Notes: generated by a model from the letters alone, not told the origin. A stretch of 64,000 nt of DNA from Rosellinia necatrix (GCA_021209875.1 JAGYVD010000003.1:2604001-2668000); one strand, 5' to 3'; positions 48,244 to 60,132 are shown, counted from the stretch's first letter. Numbers and translations are program-made.

Positions 48244-51200
48244 TCACCAACCCATATTCGCGATCCTCGGATCCCGCCGCAAGTCCCTACAAGCCTCCAT
48301 CTGAACGGCGTGACCGAGGCATTCCCCCCAATCCCCTACCATCCCCATCGTCGGCACCGTGTGTCCCCGGACGCCCGGCGGCGCGCCGTAGTCCGCGACC
48401 CCCGGCATCGCCATGCTACCGGCGCCGGCGCCGTGGAAATAGGCACCGAGACCACCGAAACCACCGGGAGTTTTCTCAGCCCCGTCAAATCTCGGCGCGG
48501 CGGCAGCCGCCACATCCACATCTACATCTACATCCACGTCCATATCTACGTTCACGTCCACGTTTACGTCTACGATGCTGCGGAACGTGTATCCGAGGAA
48601 GGCGGTCTGCTTACGGACCCGGAGCACGGTGGCCTTGGTGCCGCGGTCGCGGAGGAGGCGGTCCCGCGGCCGCTTGCGCTCACGGCGCCCGAAGCCGCGG
48701 ACGAAGGCCTTCATCTGATCGGCGAGTACGGCCGCCGCTGCCACCTGGGTCGACGGTACGGGCGATGACGACGACGACATACCACCACCGCCCCCACCAC
48801 CAGTGATGGTGGCCGCGACGAGGGCGTTGATTTCCCGGTCAATGCGCTTGAGCCGCGAGGCGTCGTACGGCGCTGCCACGAACTGCGCGAGCACGCCGCG
48901 CGCATGCCGCGGGAACGCCGACAGCTGCGCCTGCATGGCCGCCGCCTTGTGCGGGCTGCGGCGGATCGCCATCGAGGACGGGTGGGCGTTGTGGACGACG
49001 ACACCGCCGCCGCTGGCGTGCGGGGCCGGGGCGTGCACCATCACCGCTGCTGCTAACGGGTTCGCTTCGAGGGCGGCGGTGGTAGCCGGTAGCGCACTCA
49101 AGTCGGCCGACTCCGTGCCGTTGTGGTGGTGGTGGTGGTGGCGGTCGTCGTCGTCTTCATCGTCATCGTCGTCTTCGTCTTCGTCTTCGTCGCTGCACGA
49201 CTCGGACCAGTCCGAGATAGGCTCCTCCTCATCGAAGTAGTGCGTGTCGTCGGCGGCGGCGATCTGCGGCACGAACGGCGGCGTGATGAGGTGCAGCTGG
49301 TCCCAGGGGATGTCGCGGAACCACTTGTGCGCCTTGATGTCCTCGGCGTCGTGCGGGTAGACGGAGCGGCCCCTGTCGTCCCGCGAGGACGACGACCGTA
49401 GGCGGGCCGCCCGACTACTCGTGCCCGACGCCGACGTTGAAGACGAGAGCGCCGCGTCCCGGAACCGATACCGTCTCGACGAGAGGCGGCTCTCGCGCGC
49501 GCACACGAGGCTCGCGATGAGGTCCATGCACCGCCTTGACACGGCCGGCCGCGGCGGGAAGGCGAAAGTCTGCTCGTGGTTGACGATGTTCCGCTTCGTC
49601 TGCTGCCGCCCCCCTTCCTCCGACAGGAACGGCGTGTGCCCGTACAGGCACTCGTACAGGATCACCCCGAGGCTCCACCAGTCACACCGCGCGTCGTAGT
49701 CCCCCTCGCGGATCACCTCGGGCGCCATGTACTGGCTCGTTCCTACGCACGACCGCGCCGCGCTGCGGTTGCTGAACCGGTTGCGCCAGTTGAGCAGCGG
49801 TTCATCGCGGGGGCCTGGCCCCGGCCCTGGCGCTGCCACTGACACCGTCATGCTGCCCGGCTGTTGCTGGTACTGTTGCTGCTGTTGCTGACGCTCGTGC
49901 TTCTTCATCGCTTGCGTCACGCCCTGGGCCCATTTCATCGTGCCCTGGAGGCCCTCGGCGCGGTCGACTGCGTCGCCCGCCACGGAGAGGCCAAGTTTGT
50001 GCAGCAGGCTGTAGCGCTGCGTGTGGTAGTAGCTGGTGTCGTGCGACCAGTGGCCATCGAATGCCAGGCCGAAGTCGGATATCTTCAGGTGGCCCGTGGC
50101 TGAGATCAGGAAGTTGTCCGGCTTGATGTCGCGGTGGATGCACCGCAGCGAGTGCGCCTCCTCGATGCACAGGATCATCTCCGCAATGTAGAACTTGGCC
50201 ACCGGCTCGTTTAGTATGTTCTCGCGGATCAGGAGCCCCAGGAAATCCCCGCCCGGCATGTACTCCATGACGAGGTAGAGGTGCCCGGCGTCTTGGAAGC
50301 TCGCCACCAGCGGCACGATCCTACACGTCCTCCGTCAGCAGTTTGTCGTCTCCATCCGTTCATCCACCACATACGGCTCGCCCGCCCTCCTGCTCGCCAC
50401 CTTCTACTTACCATCTCGATCCCTCCGACGCAACGAGGAAGTCCCGCTCGGCCCGCAGATGCCCTTCTTGGCTGGTCCTCAACATCGCCGATTTGCGAAT
50501 CACCTTCATGGCGTACACCTGGCCGTCTCGCTGATGGCCGCCTGGCCTCGGTTTCTTACGCACAAGCCTGACAACGCCGAAGCTTCCCTTGCCGAGTATT
50601 TTGATCACCTCGTAGTCGTCGGCGAGCTCGGCGCGCTCGCATCTCATGACGCCGAGGCTCCTGGCCGCGAGGACCCGCGTCTCGCGGGCGTGGTTCGTCT
50701 CCCGCTGGTAGAAGAGGGCCCGCCGCATGTCCTTCTCGGCCGAGCTCAGGCCGAACCCGTGGTACAACTCGCTCTCTAGATATCGCCGGCGGAGGGAGCG
50801 TGGGGAGGGCTTGTTGAGCTTTTCATTGAAATACGTCTCGAGATAGATCTTGGCGGCCGCGGCTTTCTCGACGGTCAGGATGGTGGGTGGCGGTAGGTCT
50901 GCGACGGCCTTCTCCTGTATCGTAGACAGGCCTGGGCCTGTAACTGTTGAGATGGCCTCGGGCTCTTGGTGGTGGACTATACTCGCTGACCTTTGCTCTA
51001 CCGGGTCGTTGTCTTTGCCGGGCCCCTTCAACTCGAACGAGGTTGCTGCCGTTGTACCAGTGCCGCTGGTAGGGCCTGAGGACTTGCCGCTTGAATTTGT
51101 ATTGCTGTTCGATGTTGATATCGACAGAATGGCGGGGGCGCTAGCCAGTAATACTTTGTCTTCTGCTTTCTCCATCGAGCGAATGGACGGCCTTGATTTC

Positions 51201-51571
51201 CTTTTGACGCGATGAATGACGGTGACAGGCCCCTTAAATGAGCCTCTAAGAAACGGAAGAGACATTTTTCTGAAGAGACGACGCCGGTTGGGTGATGACT
51301 CGCTCGGTGGAGGGGAGACGGACGACCATGCTGTTTGTTCCTTAATAGAATTACCCGATGCTATATGTATGTGTGAGCTGGCTGGGAGAGAACCAAGACA
51401 TCGAGCTTTCGAGGGAGGCCTACTGTTGTTGCTCAGTGTCTGTAGAAGAGATACGATTGAGCTTTGACGGCTACGCTTTGGTAGTCGCTCAAATCTCTCG
51501 GGTGCTAATATTGAGATTGGCGACGAAGTGGTCATTGATGATGCCTCGTCGCCCACTACAAGTGTTGCCAT
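48244..51571 (-). CDS. AGC serine/threonine kinase of the NDR/LATS family (COT-1/Cbk1-related), with a split C-terminal tail
   Basis: Two exons: 50412-51571 and 48244-50320 (donor GTAAGT, acceptor GTGTAG), 1078 residues from the first in-frame ATG (51571). Residues 1-230 are low-complexity. A Mob-binding N-terminal regulatory region follows (AAAAKIYLETYFNEKL ... RRRYLESELYHGFGL). The kinase domain starts at about 325: GKGSFGVV, AMKVIRKS (Lys), HRDIKPDN (about 448), DFGLA (about 470) and GTSQYMAPE (about 585). The long insert between DFG and APE that marks NDR kinases is present and contains a Q-rich run. The tail begins DDTHYFDEEEP. A long acidic, His-rich and Ala/Gly-rich insertion precedes the hydrophobic-motif-like FLGYTFRSI (about 965), so the tail is interrupted. 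A VDVNVDVD repeat follows. NDR kinases control polarity and morphogenesis. This looks like a divergent paralogue rather than the canonical COT-1/Cbk1. Confidence 0.9.
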
Positions 51572-52618
51572 GGTGCCGTGACTAGTGAGACCACGTTTGA
51601 AAATACCCGACAACCGTCCACGATACTATTGATATCATTAATATCATTGGTACCGGTGTACACAGCCGGGAAACAATACAACAACAGCGTGAAAGAATGA
51701 ATCTTATCTAACAAGGTCTCCTCCAAAACATGCCATCAAGCAGAGGACATCACTTGATGCCTCGTGGCGCTACTCAAACGGGCGTTTGGTATGGTATGGG
51801 ACTGTAAATGTGTATGTATAATTTAGTTTTTTTTTTTGAGGAGGAGGAAGACGGCTGGATAACCGGTTGCCTGCCTTCTGGAATTGTGAGAGCTATAGTC
51901 AGGGCTCTGCTCATCCCTTCTCTCTATCTGTGTCCTTCGAAGCTTCCTTCGTCCCAAGCAAGAGCACTGGGAGAGCACAAAGGCTTAATCGCCTGGGGAG
52001 GTCCTTCCGAGAAAAATCCAAATGCACACATCTAAAGAGTAGGCGCCCCATGCTTACTTCTCTGCTAAGGCAAGCAGATTGGTCTGTGTACCACTAAAAA
52101 GAAGCTAGGTGTTAGGAAGTTCTTGCATTAATTACATCATGGCTGTTGCCATGAGAAAGAACACTGCCAGGTAATAGCAAGCATTGGTTCATTTATAGAG
52201 GTATCTAAATCACGTAGGTAGTACCTTGCAGAGGCAGAAACGTGAGTAGGGACCTATACATCCATGAAGAAACATATTCGTGAAATCAACTTTTTTGTTT
52301 AGATACGCCGTTGATGCAATGTAGACCTCGTCATCCCTTATAACAACATCTGCTTCCCGTGTCCAGGGAAAGACCGGATCCTCGCAGACTCGCGCAGGTT
52401 TTCGGAGACCCCATAGCGCAAGATTATAAACGAACCCTCGACAGCTTGGTTGGGCGGAGTTGTTCGATCCCAGCCGAAAAGGCAAAAAACCACTGAATCG
52501 ATAGAGTACATAGAGTTTGGTATCCGCAGACCGGCAACCATCAAGAGCGAAAAACATGTAAACACCCAACAGGAATATGTGCCATACGCCAAACCAATGG
52601 TATTCAAAGCCCTTCCGC
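51572..52618. other. Intergenic region, about 1 kb
   Basis: It lies upstream of the NDR kinase (-) and downstream of the FKBP gene (-). No gene supported: a 145-codon minus frame at 52210-52647 overlaps the FKBP 3' end and has no recognisable domain. Confidence 0.5.
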
Positions 52619-54352
52619 TTATTTGATAGCGAGCAGCTTGACGTCAAAGATTAACTGACTCCCGCCAGGAATCCCCGGTTGGCTTTTGCTACCGTAGGCA
52701 AGGTTCGCGGGGATGGTTAGTCGTCGCTCACCACCAACCGACATTCCTTCGATGCCAATGTCCCATCCCTTAATCACATCTCCTGAACCGGCCTTGAAGC
52801 TGAAGGGCTTTCCTTTTTTATTTGCTACGCGCGGGGGATTAGTCACCGATACAGAGTCTGGGGCGGGGAGCTGCCTACAGTCAAACACTTTCCCATCGGT
52901 AAGTTTGCCGATGTACCTAACTTCAACTTTGTTGCCCTTCTTCACAGTGCGGCCAGAGCCAATCTTGCGATCATCAATGGTGACGCCTCCGACGACCTTG
53001 ACACCCAAAGTAGCCCCCTTCTCCGTGACGGTGGAACCAGTAGGGCCCTGCTCGAGATTTTTGGCGAACTGCACCTTCTTGTCCCCCTTGACTGGGGCCT
53101 CTTTGGCTGACGCGGCGGCGGGTTTGTCGTTGGCAATAGCCTCGCCCTTGTTGTTTTTGAGCTTCTTTTGCTGCTTCTTGCTTAATTTGCCCTGGTCGGC
53201 CTTGGCGATCATATCATCCAGGCTCTCGGGCTCCTCCTCGGCAGCACGCTTGTTCTTTCCCTTCTTCGACTCAACTAGTTTAGGAGCTTCTTCCTCCTCG
53301 TCTGACTCGACCTCGGTCACGCGAGGGTCTTGTAGATTATCAAGCTCATCGGCCTCCGAATCGGAGTCATAGTCGTCGATACCGTCAAGGCCTGCAGGCA
53401 GACCATAGTCATCATCATCGTCAGAACCGTCCTCGTCTGAGATATCGCCGGTGTCAACAATGTAATTGCCAGTGAGATGGATAGCATGTGTTCCCTTGAC
53501 GACAAAGAAGACTTGCTCTTCAGCGCCAATGGTGATGTCTAGTGGTTGTTGGTAATTCTAATAAATAATGTTAATGCACAAGCGCGCAAAAGGAAACAAG
53601 AGGAGAAAGGCATCGACTCACACGCTCGGTATCCAGTGTGCAGATCACTAGCTCCTCGATTTCCATATCACTATCGGACGCGCTATCGTCATCATCGTCG
53701 TCGTCGCTAGATGTTGCAGGCTCCTTGCCCTTCTTAGTTACTTTGCCATTGGGCTTGGTTTCTTCATCGTCCATCTCCTCATCAGAGTCTTCCGCCTGAG
53801 CAGCGGCGATGAGCTTCTTAAGAGCCTCTGCCTTGGCCTTCTTGGACTTCGCCTTGTCGCTAGGACCGCCATTTGGCTCATCATCGTCGTTCTCCTCATC
53901 TGAGTCGTCTTCATCGTCATCACCAGCCATCAGGCTCGCCAGATAGGCGTCATCACCCGGGGAGGGACGCTTGCGAATGAGCTTTAGAGTGGATCGGGGA
54001 ACGCTGGGGATGTTTCCGTCCTCATCGGCCTCGGGGGGCGCAGTAGGGTCGAGCGCAGCCATGGTAATGCGATACTGAGGTACCTACATCAGCAAACGGT
54101 GGCCGTGGGGAGGAGTGGGGAGGAGGGGGATGTCGACGGAGGGGGGTGTCGCCGAGGGGGGTGTCGAGAAGAGCAATCATGGTATCCGGCAGCACGTGGC
54201 CTACCTCACGATAGCTTCTCTCTGATACTAGGTGGTGAAACATGAATCACACTTACACAGGCGTCTGGAATGCTGTCTTCCTGCATAGCAGGGACCATTA
54301 GCCCTAGGGGCGGGACTTCAAGCCCATAGAGAGAGACAGGTATCATAGGCAT
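52619..54352 (-). CDS. Nucleolar FKBP-type peptidyl-prolyl cis-trans isomerase (Fpr3/Fpr4, FKBP39 type)
   Basis: Four exons: 54257-54352, 53622-54074, 52879-53557 and 52619-52824, 477 residues. Fpr4-type enzymes isomerise prolines, including in histone H3 tails, and act as nucleolar/chromatin chaperones. The N-terminal nucleoplasmin-like part begins VSLYGLEVPP (exon 1) and continues YRITMAALDPTA (start of exon 2), so the ATG at 54062 is internal and a 182-nt first intron must be included. NYQQPLDITIG, VFFVVKGTHAIHLTGNYI and acidic Asp/Glu and Lys-rich tracts follow. The C-terminal FKBP domain has GKVEVRYIGKLTDGKVFD, KPFSF, GDVIKGWD, GGERRLTIPANLAYG and LIFDVKLL. Intron 3 (52825-52878, 54 nt, GTAGGC...GCGTAG) restores VFDSNKKGK. 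It is a multiple of three without a stop, so its retention would not break the frame. Confidence 0.93.
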
Positions 54353-55597
54353 GTTGGCTATTGACTGCTGATACTAGAGCTGGAGCTGGAGCTGGAGCTG
54401 GAGCTGGAGCTGGAGCTGGAGCTGGAGCTGTGGGATCCTGCTGTTTTTTTTCTCCCGTGATTTTGCAAGTCGCGCGAGCAAACGCGAGGAAAGAAAAGGC
54501 AATCGCGGTGTTTGGTGATTAATAATGGGACTGACGGTATGGAAAACGAGAAGGGGAGCAGCAGATCAAACTAGGGTGAAGGGAAGAAAAGAAATGCTTT
54601 CCTCAACAACTTGATGTTCAAAAGTTTTCAACCAGCAGCAGGGCAAAAAAAAAAAAAGGTCCCCAGGCGGCGTTACTAGACTCTACATGTTGTACCCCAC
54701 TTTCCCCAAAACGATGCAACGATTGCTGCAGATAAACCCACCATGGGCCACTCATGAACACCGCTAATGCACTACAAACTCCGCTCCCCGTTGCGGCGCA
54801 ACCTTCCTTCAAGTTTACCTATTCAACATAGGTAGGTAGGTAGGTAGGTAGGTAGGTACCTTAGATATTCGGGTAGGTACAGAAGATGACTTTGGATTTT
54901 TGTCTCCTCGGCCATTGGCTGAACTCATTGTGAGATCAAGTATGGCCAAAGCTTGTGAGCATGGCAGGTACCCCGTCTCTATCTACCCAGATACCTTAGG
55001 TACCTTACCTACCTACCTTGTTAACTACTAACCTCCTACCTAGGTGGGTAGTCCAATATGGAAGAGGTAGCTGTGGCTACCTACCTACAGGAATAAGAAT
55101 AGCTATCACTATCACAAACACCATGCTCGCGTCAAAAAAGGCCGCTGCTGCCTATCTCAAAAGCACAGGCATCGGACAGTTGCAGCCTGGCATTCACGCT
55201 ACCCTGTACTCTTGGCATGCCTACCTGCTTGGTGAGAGTTCTACAAACGTGAATGTCAAAATAGCTGCGAACGTTTACATCTGACCAACTGAGATTCAGA
55301 GCTCGTCATCGAAAGATGTCAAATCTCGCCAGTGCCCGTCACGGTAGGTAACTGATTCTATTGAGGGGGAGATTGTACAGTTACAGTAGATATTCGTACA
55401 TTCAAGGACCTGATATTGAAATATCTTCCTAATACATAGACCTAATTACATGGAGAATCCTTGAAGTCCGAAACGGCACCTCTTGATGAGGGGATTAGCC
55501 ACAACATGTGAGTCAACAGCCCTTTGGCCCCCAGATATGCAGTACCCGGTTGGCTTGCCCCTATCCAACCAATGCTCCAATCCAACTCGTGCTCCAA
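54353..55597. promoter_or_regulatory. Spacer upstream of the FKBP gene
   Basis: It contains the (GAGCTG)n array at 54377-54430 only about 25-80 bp before the FKBP start, an A run near 54646, TAGGTAGG repeats at 54831-54858, and ACCTACCTACCTT-type motifs near 54998-55045. No gene supported; an 88-codon plus frame at 55018-55284 has no recognisable domain. Confidence 0.5.
54377..54430. repeat. (GAGCTG)9 hexanucleotide repeat in the FKBP promoter or leader
   Basis: Nine perfect units; on the gene's strand this is (CAGCTC)9. It may be transcribed as part of the 5' leader. Confidence 0.92.
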
Positions 55598-56656
55598 TCA
55601 CGCAGTAGCATTGGCAGTATTCGCGCTTGCTGCCACCAGCTCCCCGATATGCTTCTCTATCGCCATGTCTGTGTCCAGTACCCCCCCCGTCAGCAGAGTG
55701 TCGAAGGATATATTTAGGTGGCTTTTCGGACAGGGCCGAGCCTGGTACGACTAACCTTTGGTGTAATGCTGAGGCCGATCCCCAACCTCGAGCTGCTCGC
55801 AGATGATCTCGACGAGCGGGCGGGGGAAGTACTTGGGCGTGGCACGGGCATACGCCGCCACGAGGTCGTTGCCGTTCGTCACGCCGCCTATCATGCCGCC
55901 AACGTGTTAGCCATTGCGCGCGTAAGCAGGGTTCAAGGAAGCGTGGGCCTTGGGCCCTCAGCAGGAGGAGGGAACGGGGGGCTGGGTTGGGTTGGGTTGG
56001 GTTGGGTTCTCGGGACGATTGGGCTGGCCCATACAAGCCGGACGGGGAGCACAGCAAGGGTAGACATACCACTCGACCAGAAATTGCCATCTTGCACCCA
56101 GCGGAGCTCGTGGCCCCTCATGCTCCGCGGCCCGTAGCCCCTCTGCTTGAGCACGTCCTGGTAGCCGCGGGGCCCGCAGATCTCCTTCCCCCCTGAGGAG
56201 GCCGGCGGCGCCGCAGACGACGATGCCCGTGCAGACGCTGAGGATGTCCACGCCCTCGGTGGCGCCCTGCCTGGCCAGCCAGTCGACGGCGCCCTCGGGG
56301 AAGTGGGCGTTGGGGTCCGGCCCCGGCACGTAGACGATGTCGAGCCGCCCCGGCGCCACCTCCGCGTCGCTGTAGTGGTTCGTCGCCACCACCGCCTGGT
56401 TCGACGTCATCGGGATCCGCCCGCCCGCCGGCACCGACCCGATGTAGTGGATCTGCACCGACGGCGCGCACTCGATCACCGCCGCCGGCAGCATCTCCTT
56501 CAGCGCCGACAGGTACTCATAGCTCATCGACCCGAAGATGTCCACCCCCGCCGCGTCCAGCAGCTGGCAGTCCACCGGGATGAAGACCCCGATGCGGATG
56601 ACTCGCCGGTCGCCCGCCGCGCGGGACACCTTGTTGATGTCGGTAAAGATAGACAT
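55598..56656 (-). CDS. DJ-1/PfpI (ThiJ) family protein with a 1-base frame disruption in exon 1
   Basis: Three exons: 56070-56656, 55756-55887 and 55598-55668 (introns GTATGT...GATAG and GTTAGT...ACACAG). If one base is removed from a run of six C at 56188-56193, the frame closes exactly and gives 262 residues. The domain is clear: IRIGVFIPVDCQLLDAAGVD near the N-terminus, YVPGPDPNAHFPEG, and the nucleophile elbow DILSVCTGIVVCGAAGLL with the reactive Cys. Past the break come WVQDGNFWSSGG and NDLVAAYARATPKYFPRPLVE. DJ-1/PfpI proteins include glyoxalase-like, isocyanide-hydratase-like and chaperone enzymes; the substrate cannot be assigned. The break sits in a homopolymer, so it may be a base-calling error or a young pseudogene. 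A (GGGTT)5 repeat lies in intron 1. Confidence 0.8.
55984..56008. repeat. (GGGTT)5 in intron 1 of the DJ-1 family gene
   Basis: Five perfect pentamers inside intron 55888-56069. They resemble but are not fungal telomere repeat (TTAGGG). Confidence 0.9.
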
Positions 56657-57913
56657 TTTTTTTTTTCGCCCTTTCTCTCCTATTCGACCGCTGTGGTTTT
56701 TACGTAGTAAAGGTGGGCTGGCTTGTCTGGAACCCGTAGTTAGATTCTTAGGTAAAATGGATGATGATGTATACTGGAAACAGACTGGGGCTGGATATTC
56801 AACAGGAGAACGACGGCTAATGTTTATATATACTAGATATCGCACATCTTGCGCCTTGAAGAGCCTGTATGTATCTCGTATTCTCCGAGGTTACTCGGCG
56901 TTTCTCGACCGTGTTGTCTGGTACAGAGTGTCTCAGACAGGTTATGCATGAAAAACGGTGTCATATGATTGGCCAATTCGCCATGGCAAAGTCCGGCCAT
57001 GGCCGGACCTACAGTGCATTATATATACGCCCGACTTCGAATGGAGTTAATATGAGTGGCCTCCGCCGCGCGGTATCATATACCTAGACAATAAATAACC
57101 ATATGTGCTTTATTTACGTGTTAGATGAATAGGTACGCGTAGAATGACCGAAAGTACTTTCGAAGCCCTCACATTGACATCATAGTTGGCTGATATGCGT
57201 GATTTCAGATCAGCTAGCAGCCTCGCACGTAGTAATAGATTATATATTTATTTCACCCTTGGACGAAAATGAGCACATGCTCGTAGCTCTGAATCATAGA
57301 TGATTTGGCGAGCAATACAACATTATCATTGATGGTTGTTAGCTTGTAATGCTTAACAACTGCTACCGGCATGCGGCTTTCTCTCCTCCAGCCGCGCCGT
57401 GAAGTGCTGCTCGTTCCTATATACATCGTAATTAGGTATTATCAGGTTAGGTGTTGCTCATTAGTTGGGCTGCTGTGCCGTCGCAAGCCCCTTTGTCCTT
57501 GCTGGGCTAGCCCGCCCCCGGATCGGACTGAACATTTCTTTCGCCTTCACCGTGTCGATGCCCAATCTCGACAAGTCATCCTCATTTCACCCTTCCTCGC
57601 CGTATAAACGAATGCCAGCAGGAAGATACTCCGGTTCCTGCGCTGTGCTCCTAGAACTCCGAGAGCCCTAAAAACTGATCCCATATCTAGAATGCTAATG
57701 CCAATGCCATGCATATCACATCAAGTCCTCTATTTACACACGCTACTGAAAGCTGCTGTTCAAAATCCCAAACGTTCGGCGTCTGGCGGCCCGCACGGAA
57801 AATCGAGAATTGAAAGTGCAATAAGGCTCATGTGGACTGGCTCAACATGGAATAGGAGGCCGGTCCACGGCGGAAAGGACAATGTCATAAAATAAAAAAA
57901 AGGCGCTGAACGG
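56657..57913. other. Intergenic region, about 1.26 kb
   Basis: It lies upstream of the DJ-1 gene (-) and downstream of the glycosyltransferase gene (-). It contains a perfect 18-bp palindrome, GTCCGGCCATGGCCGGAC, at 56991-57008. No gene supported. Confidence 0.5.
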
Positions 57914-60132
57914 TTATGAAAGAACTTCCGCGATGAATGACTTCGCTCTTTGCCGTGTAACTTTCTTGCTGACTGTATATACCAAATCGTGCGTAAAGAA
58001 GTGCATCAGTTGAGCTTGAGCGGAGGGGATTGAGCCGTAAAGAGGTGCAACAAGTGGGAACATAATGTAGTCGATGAAGGTGGTCTTGATGTTGCGATGA
58101 GAGAAGCACATCCCTTTGGCCAGACCAGCCTCTTGCATTTCTTTTTCACGAGTGGTGGCGCCGATCTTATGGAAACGCTCGTAAAGAAAGAGCAAAAATG
58201 CACACTCTACCAGGCCAACGGTACGAAGCACTTTACAGATCTGAAAGATCCAGCCGACGTTGTGGGGATCAGAGCCGCCTTCGGTGACCGACATGTACAG
58301 GGTCGAAGTCACAACCAAGATGGTCATTTGTAGAGGAAGGAAGTGGGCCTCGAATAGTCGGTGAGCAAGAAGGAATGTTCGCTGCCAGTCAGGTTCCTTG
58401 ATTGTTTCGGTAATAACATCGGCATATATTCCGCTCTCAAGAGGTTGCTCGGGGTCCACGTCGAAATGGTTCTTGATATAGGAATCATCGGGATGTTGTC
58501 TGTCGTTAGGTCGTTAGTAGTGTAGCTTCCAAAATAGGGTAAGACATCTTACAGGGCCAAGTGAAGTGGACGAAAGGCCCTTGTTGTATGCTTGCGTTCT
58601 TGCCAGAGCTCGACGAACTTCCTCATAGCAAAACCTACGTCTAGGGCTCCCCACATATGCCGAAGCGCTTGCTTGTAACGTGCTGTCATGTCGTTATAGA
58701 TTCGCCCAGCGCCCTCACCGCCGTCGCCTTTGACATTGCTTTGACTAACGGGACTGTGGATTGTCCTGACCGTCAAATTGCCATTCAGTGCGAAGAAGCA
58801 CTTGAGATACATGTGCAAATCCTCGCCGATCGCCTCAGAGTCGCAGTCCCAGCCGCCAACTCGGTCAACCAACTGGAGCGGGAGAGAATATACCGATGTA
58901 GGGGGAGCAATCGACGAGCCACGGTAGAGACCAGACATTCCAGCGGCACCCCATAAGATATCGGCAACTCGTACTATCGCTGGAACTTCGTGCGCATTGC
59001 GATCGAAAATAATAGGCGCTGAATACAATGTAGTTGTTGCGGTCTCGGGGTTGGAGGTGTGCATATTTGTCAACAGAGCAAAATAGTTCGACGAGAGATG
59101 GCTATCGGCTGTATTGGAGAGAGAATCGTCAGCATTTCAGACCATTTGCCCATGGAATTGATACCATTAGTATTAGCCAACATACCGTCAATCCCAGTGA
59201 TAATCACGTCCTTTCGGATGCTAAGAGGGTACTTCTCGCTCAGTTTTCGCCCCGCCCATGCCATGTTGCTTCCCTTTCCGGGCGCTTCTCCGGGAATGTC
59301 AGACGGGTGCATGGTGAAATCAATTGACCGAAACTTCTTCGCAAATTCTTGGATGATTGTCATGGCCTTCGTTTCGCCGTTTTGTTCGCGCGTTTCCATT
59401 GCTAGGTAGACCTTTGTGCCTATTAGCCATGCCTGTGTCGCAAGGAACGATAGTGCTCCAACTACGGATGGAAACCGAGAGCATGGCCGACACACAATTC
59501 ATGAACAATATTGACCAAACCGATTTACTTACATCGTAGGTATCACGCGCCAGCGGGTGGGAGGCCATAACATCCAGTGTTTCTCGAAGCGTGTCCATCT
59601 CTTCCTTGTAATTAGGAATGATAATGGCATGAATAACGCGATCAGTACTGTTCTCGGCTTCGGCGACAAATTCGGTTTCGGTATCACCTGCCTCGCTGCT
59701 CGCTGTAGAAGAAGGCGAAGGCGACTCCTTGGAGGACGTTAGGGTCTCGGAGCTTGAGAGCGACGTGAAGGAACTGCGACGGCGATGCGACAGCTTGTAA
59801 TCCTTAAGTGACTTGCTGCGGGCGGTTCTTTCCAGGCAGCGCGAGATGTCGAAAATTGACCACATAGAACGTAACGGGAATGACGAAACCAGAATATGTA
59901 TAGTTAGACAATAATATGCGAAGACCAGCGTCCAAATGCCACCGCCCCTGTACGAGGTGGGCGTCGTAAAGGTAATGCGAGCAGGTCGACTGAGCGAATC
60001 TCCTTCAGCCCTAGTCAGGGTGAATCCTGACGCAGCCGCCTCCCGGGTTATTACATAGTATGCGAGGACAACGACAGACACCATGGCCAGTCCCGGCGCC
60101 CGCCTCGTTACCCAGGTGAAAAGCGTCGACAT
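57914..60132 (-). CDS. GT2-like membrane glycosyltransferase (fungal, uncharacterised)
   Basis: Four exons: 59533-60132, 59186-59411, 58553-59108 and 57914-58499; all introns are GT-AG and the sum is 655 residues. An N-terminal hydrophobic helix (about 12-30) and a second near 80-95 are followed by a Ser-rich loop. The catalytic GT-A domain follows: AIIIPNYKEEMDTLRETLD (about 167), DVYLAMETRE, GKGSNMAWAGRK, and the DxD-type metal-binding motif TGIDADSHL (about 273-281, created by joining exons 2 and 3). GEDLHMYLKCFFAL (about 370) supplies the acidic catalytic pair. RYKQALRHMWGALD (about 420) resembles the QxxRW motif of processive GT2 enzymes. Several hydrophobic helices lie in the last 200 residues. 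It probably sits in the ER, Golgi or plasma membrane. Donor and product are unknown. Start is the first in-frame ATG. Confidence 0.87.

Noticed and set aside
52210..52647. 145-codon minus-strand frame overlapping the FKBP 3' end
   Set aside because: Overlaps the FKBP stop on the same strand and shows no family resemblance.
55984..56008. Telomere-like repeat
   Set aside because: The unit is GGGTT rather than TTAGGG, there are only five units, and the array lies within an intron.
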